From: Faecalibacterium sp.
Lineage (GTDB): Bacteria > Bacillota > Clostridia > Oscillospirales > Ruminococcaceae
Assembly: GCA_022652735.1 (NCBI GenBank)
Contig: JALCRP010000003.1
Coordinates: 1 to 64,000, forward strand
Length of the DNA: 64,000 bases
Direction of reading: 5' to 3'
The position numbers were made by a program, and so were the translations under genes. This document shows positions 1 to 7,063 of this stretch, in pieces. Position 1 is the stretch's first letter, and every line of letters starts with the position of its first letter. Under the pieces are notes generated by a model. The model saw only the letters and a program-made list of their open reading frames with translations. It did no database searches and had not been told where the DNA came from.

Positions 1-452
1 CCGCCTCTGCTTTGGCAGAACAGCTCGGCGTTTCGCGCCAAATTGTGGTGGGGGATGTGGCGCTGCTGCGCGCAGGGGGCTTTGCCATTGATGCCACGCC
101 CCGCGGCTATCGGGTGCGCGGCGCGGCGCAGGGTTATACGGGGATGTTGGCCTGTGCGCACAGCACGGAAGACGCCCTGCGGCAGGAGCTGTACTTGGTT
201 GTGGATAACGGCGGAACCGTCGAGGATGTGGCCGTGGAAAACCCGCTTTACGGTGAGCTGCGCGCCACGCTGCACATCACCAGCCGCTATGATGCCGACA
301 TCTTTTTACGCCGCGCGGCCAGCCAGCCGCAGGGGCTGCTTTCGCGCATGACGGGCGGCGTACATCTGCATACAATTTTGTGCGAAAGCCCGGAGGCTTT
401 TGCCCGTATCCGCGCCGCGCTGGATGCGGCCGGCATCCTGTATCAAAAATAA
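1..452 (+). CDS. niaR: NiaR/YrxA-type transcriptional repressor, 5' end missing
   Basis: The reading frame is open from the first base, so the start lies before the window. The visible part has the end of an N-terminal HTH (AEQLGVSRQIVVGDVALLRAG, then a wing-like GYRVRG) followed by a domain of about 100 residues with spaced histidines (H in ACAHST, TLHITSR, GGVHLHTI). HTH_11 plus a 3H domain is the architecture of NiaR, the niacin-responsive repressor of NAD biosynthesis and niacin uptake genes in Firmicutes. The three-histidine region is thought to bind a metal or the nicotinate ligand. It ends in a strong terminator hairpin. Its targets are not visible here; the ECF S component at 27.2 kb is one possible target but shows no evidence for it. 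Confidence 0.8.
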   Translation, partial: ASALAEQLGVSRQIVVGDVALLRAGGFAIDATPRGYRVRGAAQGYTGMLACAHSTEDALRQELYLVVDNGGTVEDVAVENPLYGELRATLHITSRYDADIFLRRAASQPQGLLSRMTGGVHLHTILCESPEAFARIRAALDAAGILYQK

Positions 453-485
453 AAAAGGCCGCCGAAAAGGCGGCCTTTTTTTGTC
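452..485 (+). terminator. bidirectional intrinsic terminator
   Basis: The hairpin AAGGCCGCC-GAAAA-GGCGGCCTT is followed by a run of T on the plus strand and preceded by a run of A, so it can also stop minus-strand transcription. It separates niaR from the convergent aminotransferase-like gene. Confidence 0.9.
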
Positions 486-503
486 AAGATAAACAGCTTG
501 TCA

Positions 504-1616
504 TTAAAGGATCGTCTCGCCGCCAAAATCCGTTTCGGGCGCAGGGGCCGGCGGCGCGGCAGGGGCCGGGTTTTCTCGCAGCAAAACCGAAACGGCCTGT
601 GCAAGGCGCGCATTTTCGGAAAGGGTGCGCAGCGATACGCGGCAGTAACCCGGCGCAAGCCCGGCGCAATCCGCACAATCTTTTACAAGAAGGCCCTCCT
701 GCGCAAGGCGCGCGGCGAGATCGGGCAGCGTTGTGCGGAACAATAAGTAGTTTGCCTCGCCCGGCAGAACAGTGGCCCCGGCGTTTTCCAGTGCGTCATG
801 CAGAACGCTGCGCGCCTGCGCAAACGTGCTGCGTGCCTGCGCGGCATATTCGGTATCCTGCAAGGCGGCGATGCCGGCGGCCTGCGCCACATTGGAAACG
901 GTGCAGGGCCGGCCCGAAGCATACAGCTGCGCCCGCAGCTGTGCGTTGCTCGTCAGGCAGTAGGCGAGCTTTAGCCCGGCCATGCCGTGTGTGACGCTGG
1001 GAGATTTGAGCAAAATCAGGTTCGGATAGCGTTTTAACAGCGGCTTTTCGGTGGAGATCAAAGGGTTTTCGAGAAAATCCAAAAAACACTCGTCCAAAAT
1101 TAGGTAGATGCCGAGCCGCGCACATTTGTCGATCAGCGCCAGCAAAATTTGCTGCGGGGCCATCAGGCCGGTGGGGTTGTTCGGCTGGCAGAGAAAAACG
1201 CAGTCCGTCTCGGGCGTAAGCGCATCCAAAAAGCCGCGCCCTACCGCAAAGCCGCTCGATTCCCACAAAAGGCAGCGCTCGGTACGGCAGCCGACGGCTG
1301 AAAGCGCCGTCTCGTAAATGCCGTAGGTGGGCGCCGGCACAATCGCTTTCCGTGGTGCGATCACCTCGACAAGCCGCCATATCAAATCCGCCGTATCGGC
1401 GCCGCAGTAGACGAAAGCCGGATCGACTTCTTCGCTTTCGCCGATCTGCCGGCATAAGGCGCGGCAGGCAGCGTCCTGCGGAACCTCCAAGTGCTCAGCG
1501 GCTTCCCGCACGGCCTGCCGGATGTTTTCTGATACGCCGAGCGGAGATGTGGTTGTGGAAAAATCCAGAATACGCGGCGCCTCGCTGCGCTGCGCGGATG
1601 CGGGATGAAACAGCAT
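504..1616 (-). CDS. HisC/CobD-like fold-type I aminotransferase homologue lacking the PLP lysine
   Basis: A protein of 370 residues with the class I/II aminotransferase layout: a CGADTADLIWRL segment (residues 71-82), QPNNPTG (144-150), the LILDECFLDF aspartate (D175), and a C-terminal YCRVSLRT arginine that normally holds the substrate carboxylate. The C-terminal half (TVSNVAQAAGIAALQD) resembles CobD/HisC proteins. At the usual S-x-(S/T)-K-x-x-G-x-x-G-L-R site it reads SPSVTHGMAGLK. Val208 (codon GTC, 993-995) stands where the Schiff-base lysine should be, and Lys replaces the nearby PLP-phosphate arginine. It may therefore be a non-catalytic or mechanistically different homologue. The start is ATG at 1616, nine bases after AGGAGGG; an in-frame TTG two codons earlier is too close to that site. 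Promoter TTTACA-17-TATTCT lies upstream. The exact function is unknown. Confidence 0.75.
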   Translation of the reverse strand: MLFHPASAQRSEAPRILDFSTTTSPLGVSENIRQAVREAAEHLEVPQDAACRALCRQIGESEEVDPAFVYCGADTADLIWRLVEVIAPRKAIVPAPTYGIYETALSAVGCRTERCLLWESSGFAVGRGFLDALTPETDCVFLCQPNNPTGLMAPQQILLALIDKCARLGIYLILDECFLDFLENPLISTEKPLLKRYPNLILLKSPSVTHGMAGLKLAYCLTSNAQLRAQLYASGRPCTVSNVAQAAGIAALQDTEYAAQARSTFAQARSVLHDALENAGATVLPGEANYLLFRTTLPDLAARLAQEGLLVKDCADCAGLAPGYCRVSLRTLSENARLAQAVSVLLRENPAPAAPPAPAPETDFGGETIL

Positions 1617-1673
1617 GTACAATGCCCTCCTGCAAAATGGTTTCTGGTATCAGCCTATGCAAAGTTTGGTTCC

Positions 1674-1702
1674 AGAATACCTTCTGCGGCGGAATTTGTA
1701 AA
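1674..1702 (-). promoter_or_regulatory. sigma-A promoter of the aminotransferase-like gene
   Basis: On the minus strand TTTACA (1697-1702) and TATTCT (1674-1679) are separated by 17 bases. Just downstream, at about +12 to +21, lies TTGCATAGGC (1653-1662), a copy of the motif also found at the Crp/Fnr gene promoter. Confidence 0.6.
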
Positions 1703-1743
1703 GATGCGGCATTGTTTTCTTTTTTTTCGCACATAAGGCGATT

Positions 1744-3330
1744 TTACGTTCCGCTGGCGCCATAGTTTGCCAGTACGCGGGCGGAAGGATCGTTTACGTT
1801 GCAGTTCGGCCACGCCTTGTTCGGCATCCAGAAATCCACAATGGTGCCGGCCTGATCGAGATAGTACTTTTCAAACGTTTCGCGGTAGTAAAGGCTCTCT
1901 TTGGTAAAGGGCATGCAGTGGCCGCTGTAGTTGGCGCGGCGCAGCTGAAATTCCTCGTCGGTATAGCGGCTTTCGGCATATTCCTTGATGTCGTCCACCA
2001 TGCTGTGGCCCACGGCATCTGAAAAGGCGGCCTTTTCGCGCCACAAAATTTCCGGCGGCAGCCAATCGCCCTCAAACGCCTTGCGCAGCAGATATTTGCC
2101 TTTGCCATAGGAGTTTAGCTTCTTTTCCGGGTCGATGGCCATGACATAACGCACAAAATCCAAATCGCCGAAGGGTACGCGTGCCTCGATGCTGTTGGCC
2201 GAAATGCAGCGGTCGGCCCGCAGCACATCGTACATGTAAAGCTCGCGGATGCGCTTTTGCGATTCCTGTTGGAAGGCCGCGGCGCTGGGGGCATAATCCG
2301 TGTATTTGTAGCCAAACAGCTCGTCGGAAATTTCGCCCGTCAGCAAAACACGCACATCTGTCTGCTCGTGGATGGCTTTGCACAAAAGGTACATGCCCAT
2401 GCTGGCGCGGATGGTGGTAATGTCCCATGTGCCCAAAAGGCGGATGACCTCTTCGAGATGGGCGAGCACCATTTCTTTGTTGATGATGATCTCATGATGC
2501 TCACTGCCGAGATAATCGGCCGTCTGGCGCGCATATTTCAGGTCGATCGCGTCGGTGTCCATGCCGATGGCAAAGGTGCGGATCGGCTTTTTCAGCTTTT
2601 TGGCTGCGATGGCGCATACCAGCGAAGAATCCAGCCCGCCCGAAAGCAAAAAGCCTACCGGTGCGTCCGCGTCCAGGCGCTTTTCTACGCCTGCAATCAG
2701 CTTCTCGCGGATGTTCGTCAGAATTTCATCCATGCCGTCGTCGCACGGGGCGGGCACATCGGCGATGTCCTCATAGCGCACAAAGCGGCCGTCGCAATAG
2801 TAGCTGCCGATCGGGAAAGGATGAATATCGTCGCACCAGCCGATCAGGTTTTGCATCTCCGAGGCAAATGCGATCTGCCGGCTGGATTTGGAATAGCCGT
2901 AAAACAAAGGCCGAATACCGATTGGGTCGCGCGCGGCGATGAGCTGATCTTTACGGGAATCGTATAAGATCATCGCAAACTCGGCGTCGAGATGGCGGAA
3001 CATATCGAGGCCGTATTCATAATACAGCGGCAGAATGATCTCACAATCGCAATCGGAATGAAAGCGGTAGCCGCGGCGCTTCAAAATTTCTTTTTCAAAG
3101 CGGAAACCGTACAGCTCGCCGTTGCATACCACGCAGTCGGCCCCGCGGTAAAACGGCTGCATGCCATCGGGCGTAAGGCCCATGATGGCGAGGCGGCCGA
3201 AGCCCATCAGCCCGAAGCTGCCCTCGATAACGCGCTGATCGTCCGGCCCGCGGCTTGCTGTCCGCATCAGATAGGTTTTGAACTGCTCCGGGCGCAGATC
3301 GTGCCCCGAATACCCAATCACACAACACAT
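1744..3330 (-). CDS. asnB: asparagine synthase (glutamine-hydrolysing)
   Basis: AsnB makes asparagine from aspartate, ATP and glutamine. The N-terminal class II glutaminase domain begins MCCVIGYSG, with Cys2 as the nucleophile once Met1 is removed, followed by ASRGPDD, CVVCNGELYG and the DCDCE segment. The C-terminal synthetase domain has the PP-loop LLSGGLDSSLVCAIAA and the LLTGEISDELFGY motif. At 528 residues it is of normal length. I place the start at 3330 rather than further upstream because the nucleophile must be residue 2 and because AAGGGG precedes this ATG; the longer frame reads through the T-box leader. The gene is monocistronic or reads through into the aminotransferase-like gene, as I see no clear terminator after it. 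Expression should depend on uncharged tRNA(Asn) through the T-box. Confidence 0.93.
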   Translation of the reverse strand: MCCVIGYSGHDLRPEQFKTYLMRTASRGPDDQRVIEGSFGLMGFGRLAIMGLTPDGMQPFYRGADCVVCNGELYGFRFEKEILKRRGYRFHSDCDCEIILPLYYEYGLDMFRHLDAEFAMILYDSRKDQLIAARDPIGIRPLFYGYSKSSRQIAFASEMQNLIGWCDDIHPFPIGSYYCDGRFVRYEDIADVPAPCDDGMDEILTNIREKLIAGVEKRLDADAPVGFLLSGGLDSSLVCAIAAKKLKKPIRTFAIGMDTDAIDLKYARQTADYLGSEHHEIIINKEMVLAHLEEVIRLLGTWDITTIRASMGMYLLCKAIHEQTDVRVLLTGEISDELFGYKYTDYAPSAAAFQQESQKRIRELYMYDVLRADRCISANSIEARVPFGDLDFVRYVMAIDPEKKLNSYGKGKYLLRKAFEGDWLPPEILWREKAAFSDAVGHSMVDDIKEYAESRYTDEEFQLRRANYSGHCMPFTKESLYYRETFEKYYLDQAGTIVDFWMPNKAWPNCNVNDPSARVLANYGASGT

Positions 3331-3350
3331 TTTTCTTACCCCTTTTTCCC

Positions 3351-3387
3351 AAAAACAAAACCCGGCACAGGACATTCCTGCGCCGGG
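3351..3387 (-). terminator. second terminator-like hairpin between the T-box and asnB
   Basis: On the minus strand CCCGGCGCAGGA pairs with TCCTGTGCCGGG across a three-base ATG loop (one G-T pair), followed by TTTTGTTTTT. It lies after the T-box terminator and about 20 bases before the asnB start codon, so any asnB transcript must also pass it. Confidence 0.7.
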
Positions 3388-3390
3388 ACG

Positions 3391-3440
3391 AAAAAATGCG
3401 GCAGCCTTCGCCCTATGCTTAGGACGAATTGCTGCCGCAT
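3391..3440 (-). terminator. T-box regulated terminator
   Basis: On the minus strand TGCGGCAGC pairs with GCTGCCGCA around a loop of about 25 bases and is followed by six T. The 5' side overlaps the segment just after the T-box bulge, as expected for the terminator/antiterminator switch. Confidence 0.75.
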
Positions 3441-3683
3441 CCGTGGTGCCACCTAAATTGCCGATCCCAACGGGATCAGCCTCCTTGCATGCTCTCCTCA
3501 TTGAAAGCACTGCCCCGTTAACGCAGAGCCTGCGGCGCCCATACTTCCGGCGAAAACCGGTTTGTGTTTGCAGCTGGCGGGTGTTCGTTCACGCTCCCTC
3601 TGCCGCGCGGCTTACACCGGCCCGCGCTCGCTTGAAACAGATTTCGGAGGCTACTTTTCCCGTTCATCGCTTTTATGGTATGG

Positions 3684-3712
3684 ATTTTATCACGCCTTTT
3701 TGGCCGTGTCAA
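3684..3712 (-). promoter_or_regulatory. sigma-A promoter of the asnB T-box transcript
   Basis: TTGACA (3707-3712) and TAAAAT (3684-3689) on the minus strand have a 17-base spacer. The -35 box lies inside the last codons of the upstream Fur-family gene (encoding VDTAKKA). Confidence 0.85.
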
Positions 3713-4154
3713 CGGGAAACGGCACTTTCGGCGCATCGTCGGGGGCTTGGCGGCAGCGGCTGCAGGTTCCGTACAGCATGCTGCCCTCGCACTGCAAAAG
3801 AAAACCGTGCTGTGCGGAGAGGTGCGCGCGCACTTCGTCCATAAAGCCGCAGTCGAGATGATAGATCTGGCCGCACTTTACGCATTTGAGATGCAGATGT
3901 TCGCGGCAGTGGGCGCTGTCGCCGACATATTGAAAAACGGCCTGCTCGCCTTTGTCCGCCACATATTTCATCACGCGGCCTTCGCCGGCCAGCCGCTCGA
4001 GATAGCGGTAGACTGTCGTGGGGCTGGGGGCCGCGCCTTCGTTTTGCAGATGTTCGAGGATGTTTGCGGCGCTGACGGCATGCTCACGGTTATCCATGAG
4101 GTAATTCAAAATGAGCTGCCGGGTTTTGGTGTTATAGCCATCGCTGCGGGGCAT
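3690..4154 (-). CDS. Fur-family metal- or peroxide-responsive regulator
   Basis: A protein of 154 residues. It has an N-terminal winged helix (NTKTRQLILNYL...AANILEHL...PSPTTVYRYLERLAGEGRV) and a C-terminal metal-binding domain with HCREHLHLKCVKCGQIYHLDC. A second cysteine pair, CSRC, near the C-terminus would complete a structural zinc site. The length and cysteine pairs fit Fur, Zur or PerR, which I cannot tell apart by eye. The start is the ATG at 4154 preceded by AAAGGAAG; the GTG three codons earlier touches the ribosome binding site. A promoter TTGCTT-17-TATAAC lies just upstream. The 3' end contains the asnB promoter. Confidence 0.85.
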   Translation of the reverse strand: MPRSDGYNTKTRQLILNYLMDNREHAVSAANILEHLQNEGAAPSPTTVYRYLERLAGEGRVMKYVADKGEQAVFQYVGDSAHCREHLHLKCVKCGQIYHLDCGFMDEVRAHLSAQHGFLLQCEGSMLYGTCSRCRQAPDDAPKVPFPVDTAKKA

Positions 4155-4276
4155 GCCGCTCACTTCCTTTCGTATGAGTTATAGCGCAACCGGGCGGGAA
4201 AAGCAAATCCGGCCGCGCCGCTTTGCCGAGCAAAAGGCACAAAAAATGCCGCCCTGAAAGCCGGCTGTGCGCACCG

Positions 4277-5236
4277 CTACAGCAGCACGGGCCGAATGCT
4301 GACCTCCTCATGCCGCAGCGCGAGGCACCGCCCGGCCGAGGTTTCTACCACAAGGCGGCCGATGTCGTCAATCGAAACGGCGCGCGCACTGAACGTGCCC
4401 TCTGCCCCCACGACGGTGACCCAATGCCCCGGCACAAAGCACCGGGCACGATATTCGGCCAGATCGTCAAACGCGGGGCAGGAGGCCAGCAACTGCCGCG
4501 CAATCTCGCCCGCCAGCGCCGCCCGGCTTACCGGGCAGGCCCCGGCGGGGTAAAGGCTGCCCGCCGTTTGGCAAAGCGCCGGCCCAAATGCGGCCTGCGG
4601 CACGGCGAGGTTCAGCCCGATGCCTACGGCAACCCATTCCAGCAGGCCGGTATCCAGGTTCGCGGCGGCCTCCGTCAAAATGCCGCACACCTTTTTGCCC
4701 TGATAGTAAAGGTCGTTTACCCACTTGATTGAAAGCGAGATGCCACAAAGCTTTTCGACGGCGCGGCACACGGCCACGGCCGCGCTGCATGTAATGGAAA
4801 GCGAATCGGCCGCTGTATGCGCCGGGCGCAGCAGCAGCGTGAAATAAACCCCGCCCACTGGGCTGATAAACTGCCGGCCGCGCCGGCCGCTGCCGGCAGT
4901 TTGCTGCGCAGCCACAAGCAGAGTACCGTGCGGCGCGCGGGCCGCATCGGCCGCAAGCGCCTTGGCGGCGGCGTTTGTGCTGTCGATCGTATCATAAAAC
5001 AGCGCCGGGGCCGGCCACGGGCCAAGCGCTTCGGCCGAAAGGACATCTGCGCCGCTGCCAAGGCGGTAGCCTTTACGGGGCACGGCTTCGATCTGCCAGC
5101 CCTGCGCCTGCAAAGCGGTTGCGGCCTTATGCACGGCCGCGCGGCTGATGCCGAGGCGATCGGCCAGCGCCTGCCCGGAACAAAAGCAATCCGGCTGGGT
5201 GCGCAGGGCCTCCAGCAGCTGCTGACGTGTCGTCAT
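4277..5236 (-). CDS. birA: biotin--[acetyl-CoA-carboxylase] ligase / biotin repressor
   Basis: BirA activates biotin with ATP to biotinyl-AMP and attaches it to a lysine of biotin carboxyl carrier proteins. The long form also represses biotin genes. An N-terminal HTH (SGQALADRLGISRAAVHKAATALQ) is followed by the ligase core: TIDSTNAAAK, the GSGRRGRQFISP biotinyl-AMP loop, LSIKWVNDLYYQGKKVCGILTE, and the C-terminal SH3-like part ending near GRLVVETSAGRCLALRHEEV. With 319 residues it is a full class II enzyme. The start at 5236 has AAAGGGA about eleven bases upstream; an in-frame ATG at 5248 is too close to that site. The promoter is at 5264-5292. No biotin gene is adjacent. Confidence 0.93.
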   Translation of the reverse strand: MTTRQQLLEALRTQPDCFCSGQALADRLGISRAAVHKAATALQAQGWQIEAVPRKGYRLGSGADVLSAEALGPWPAPALFYDTIDSTNAAAKALAADAARAPHGTLLVAAQQTAGSGRRGRQFISPVGGVYFTLLLRPAHTAADSLSITCSAAVAVCRAVEKLCGISLSIKWVNDLYYQGKKVCGILTEAAANLDTGLLEWVAVGIGLNLAVPQAAFGPALCQTAGSLYPAGACPVSRAALAGEIARQLLASCPAFDDLAEYRARCFVPGHWVTVVGAEGTFSARAVSIDDIGRLVVETSAGRCLALRHEEVSIRPVLL

Positions 5237-5263
5237 GACAAGCACCATCCCTTTCCCTGCAAA

Positions 5264-5292
5264 AGCATACCGAAAAATCCAAAAGGATGCAA
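5264..5292 (-). promoter_or_regulatory. promoter of birA
   Basis: TTGCAT (5287-5292), a 17-base spacer and TATGCT (5264-5269) on the minus strand. The transcript would have a very short leader. Confidence 0.6.
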
Positions 5293-5340
5293 GCCCTGCG
5301 CCAAAAAGAGCCGCTCAAAAGCAGAAAATACGGAAAAAGC

Positions 5341-5369
5341 TGGAAAACACATGGGGCTTTCGGTATAAT
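5341..5369 (+). promoter_or_regulatory. promoter of the acidic lipoprotein gene
   Basis: TATAAT at 5364-5369 with a weak -35 TGGAAA (5341-5346) at 17-base spacing. Confidence 0.55.
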
Positions 5370-5407
5370 AAAACCATTGAGGAATGCAAGATGCGAGAGG
5401 AACGGAC

Positions 5408-6085
5408 ATGAAGAAGTACTTGACGGCAATTTTGGTGGGAACTTTGGCGCTGGCTTTGACGGGCTGTGGGCGTTGGGGCATTTTCGGAAATGAGGTCGAC
5501 CGCTGGCTTAGCGAAAGTGAATCGGAGGATGCCTATTCTTACCCCGCATACTCCGACGATGAAAACGACCATTACGATGATTATGACGATTACGGCGATA
5601 GCGCCGGCAGCGAGAGCAGCGAGACATATACCGGCGGGCTGGGCGAAACCATGAGTACCTGCTTTTTTGATTATACGGTAGAATCCGTTCAGCTGGTGGA
5701 TTCTTATGACGGTTATACCCCCGCGGATGGCAATGTGCTGCTGGATACGGTGCTTACCATCCAAAACACGCAAAGCGAGGAGCTGCCCATGAGCATTTAC
5801 GATTTTCAGGTGCAGTGGGGCGATTTTACCGAGGATGAGTACGGCTATGAGGCTGAGGCTTTCTGGGATGCGCAGGACACAATGCAGGAGCACTATACGC
5901 TGGCTGTGGGCGACAGCATCACGACGCATGTGATCTATGAAGTGCCGCAGAAGAGCACGAGCGGCTATTATGTAGTGTGCTATCTCGAGGAGTTTGCCGA
6001 TGGCACACAGGGCAATTTGTTCGGGACGGTATTCTCGCTGGATTCCGTTTCTGGCAGCGCCTCTGCCGCCACGGCCGCAGCCTGA
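5408..6085 (+). CDS. lipoprotein with DUF4352-like domain
   Basis: A 225-residue predicted surface lipoprotein. The signal peptide ends in the lipobox ALTGC. A very acidic and tyrosine-rich linker follows (about residues 35-70, runs of D, E, S and Y). A beta-rich domain of about 130 residues comes next (FFDYTVESVQLVDSY, VLLDTVLTIQNTQSEELPM, FQVQWGDF), then an alanine/serine tail. The pattern of an exposed beta domain with conserved tryptophan and hydrophobic strands resembles DUF4352 immunoglobulin-like lipoproteins; this family call is from memory. The start is the ATG after GAGAGGAACGGAC. The gene stands alone and ends in a terminator. Confidence 0.7.
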   Translation: MKKYLTAILVGTLALALTGCGRWGIFGNEVDRWLSESESEDAYSYPAYSDDENDHYDDYDDYGDSAGSESSETYTGGLGETMSTCFFDYTVESVQLVDSYDGYTPADGNVLLDTVLTIQNTQSEELPMSIYDFQVQWGDFTEDEYGYEAEAFWDAQDTMQEHYTLAVGDSITTHVIYEVPQKSTSGYYVVCYLEEFADGTQGNLFGTVFSLDSVSGSASAATAAA

Positions 6086-6098
6086 GCGAAAATAAGAG

Positions 6099-6135
6099 AT
6101 GCGGGCGGCTGCGTTGGCGGCGCCCGCATTTTTTT
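6099..6135 (+). terminator. terminator of the lipoprotein gene
   Basis: ATGCGGGCG (6099-6107) pairs with CGCCCGCAT (6121-6129), followed by a T run. Confidence 0.85.
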
Positions 6136-6216
6136 GCCTCCGCCTGCAAAGAAAAGCTGTTTTTAGCGGCGCGGCTGTGCTATGCTGTAGGCAGAAAAAA
6201 TCGGAGGGACGCAGAG

Positions 6217-6972
6217 ATGGAGCAACAGAGGCTGCGGCGCCGCTATGCGCTTTTGGACATGCTGCGCGGGCTTACGATTTGCAGCATGGTGGCCTATCAT
6301 ACGGTGTGGGATCTGGTCTATTTGTTCCGTGTGCCGTGCCCGTGGTACCCGAGCGAAGGCACAGCGCTTTGGCAGCAGACGATTTGCTGGAGCTTTCTGC
6401 TGCTTTCGGGGTTTTGCTGGCCGCTGGGGCGGCGGCATTTGCGGCAAGGGCTTTTGGTTTCGGCGTGCGGTGCGCTGATTACCGCCGTCACCCTCGTGTT
6501 TAACCCGGCGCAAAAGGTTGTCTTTGGCGTTTTGACGCTGCTGGGCGCGGCGACGCTGCTACTGATCCCGCTGGATAAAATTTTGCGCAGGGTGCCCCCT
6601 GCGGCGGGTATCGCGGCCAGTTTGGCTGTTTTTGCCTTTTGCCACAATTTATCAAAGGGCTATCTCGGCCTTGGTACGTGGCAGGCCGTTATCCTGCCGA
6701 AGGTGCTGTATCAAGGCTATTTTGCTACGTTTCTGGGCTTTTTGGCGCCGGGCTTTTATTCCAGCGATTACTTCCCGATTTTGCCGTGGGCGGCGCTGGT
6801 GTTCTGCGGCTATTTCGCGGCGCAGCTGGCTTTGCGCCGTACAGGCGGGCTGCCGCCGGTATTTCGGCGGGGCTGGGCGCCGCTGTGCTTTTTGGGGCGG
6901 CATTCTCTGCTAATCTATGTGCTTCATCAGCCGGCGCTGTATGGGCTGCTTTGGTGCCTATGGCATTTTTGA
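6217..6972 (+). CDS. DUF1624/HGSNAT-like membrane acyltransferase
   Basis: A 251-residue membrane protein with about seven hydrophobic segments. It opens with RYALLDMLRGLTICSMVAYHTVWDL, matching the RxxxlDxlRGlaixxMvxyH start of heparan-alpha-glucosaminide N-acetyltransferase catalytic domains (DUF1624), in which the histidine is the presumed acyl carrier or catalytic residue. The C-terminal SLLIYVLHQPALYGLL is also typical. Family members are thought to transfer acetyl groups to sugars across the membrane; the substrate here is unknown. The start is the ATG seven bases after CGGAGGGA. It precedes the two-component operon by about 90 bases. Confidence 0.8.
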   Translation: MEQQRLRRRYALLDMLRGLTICSMVAYHTVWDLVYLFRVPCPWYPSEGTALWQQTICWSFLLLSGFCWPLGRRHLRQGLLVSACGALITAVTLVFNPAQKVVFGVLTLLGAATLLLIPLDKILRRVPPAAGIAASLAVFAFCHNLSKGYLGLGTWQAVILPKVLYQGYFATFLGFLAPGFYSSDYFPILPWAALVFCGYFAAQLALRRTGGLPPVFRRGWAPLCFLGRHSLLIYVLHQPALYGLLWCLWHF

Positions 6973-7002
6973 GCAAAAGGCGGCTGCCGGGCTTGCCGGA
7001 AG

Positions 7003-7014
7003 TTGTACGTACAA
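7003..7014 (+). promoter_or_regulatory. 12 bp palindrome upstream of the response-regulator operon
   Basis: TTGTACGTACAA is a perfect palindrome about 50 bases before the response-regulator start. It falls in the spacer of a weak candidate promoter (TTGCCG with poor -10). It could be an operator; nothing further can be said. Confidence 0.3.
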
Positions 7015-7063
7015 AAAATACGCCGGGGCGGCAAACTGCGGATGCAAAAAGGGGAACGACGGA

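Larger units (their letters stand above)
3331..3677 (-). promoter_or_regulatory. T-box riboswitch leader of asnB
   Basis: The minus strand carries the T-box sequence TTTAGGTGGCACCACGG (GGTGGCACC at 3445-3453), which pairs with the acceptor end of uncharged tRNA. It is preceded by a long structured region beginning with an AGTA element and followed by a hairpin with a T run (3391-3440). AAC triplets in the 5' structured part (near 3590-3600, AACGAAC) could serve as the asparagine specifier; I did not fold the specifier loop. Such leaders allow transcription of asnB when tRNA(Asn) is uncharged. Confidence 0.88.

Noticed and set aside
380..994. Open frame of about 200 codons antisense to the aminotransferase-like gene
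   Set aside because: It is a shadow produced by GC-rich codons. It has no ribosome binding site, starts inside niaR, and its translation is arginine- and proline-rich with no family resemblance. Many similar antisense frames across the window were dropped for the same reason.
2257..2967. Open frame of about 236 codons on the strand opposite asnB
   Set aside because: It lies fully inside a convincing asnB gene in complementary phase and shows no motif, start signal or separate promoter.
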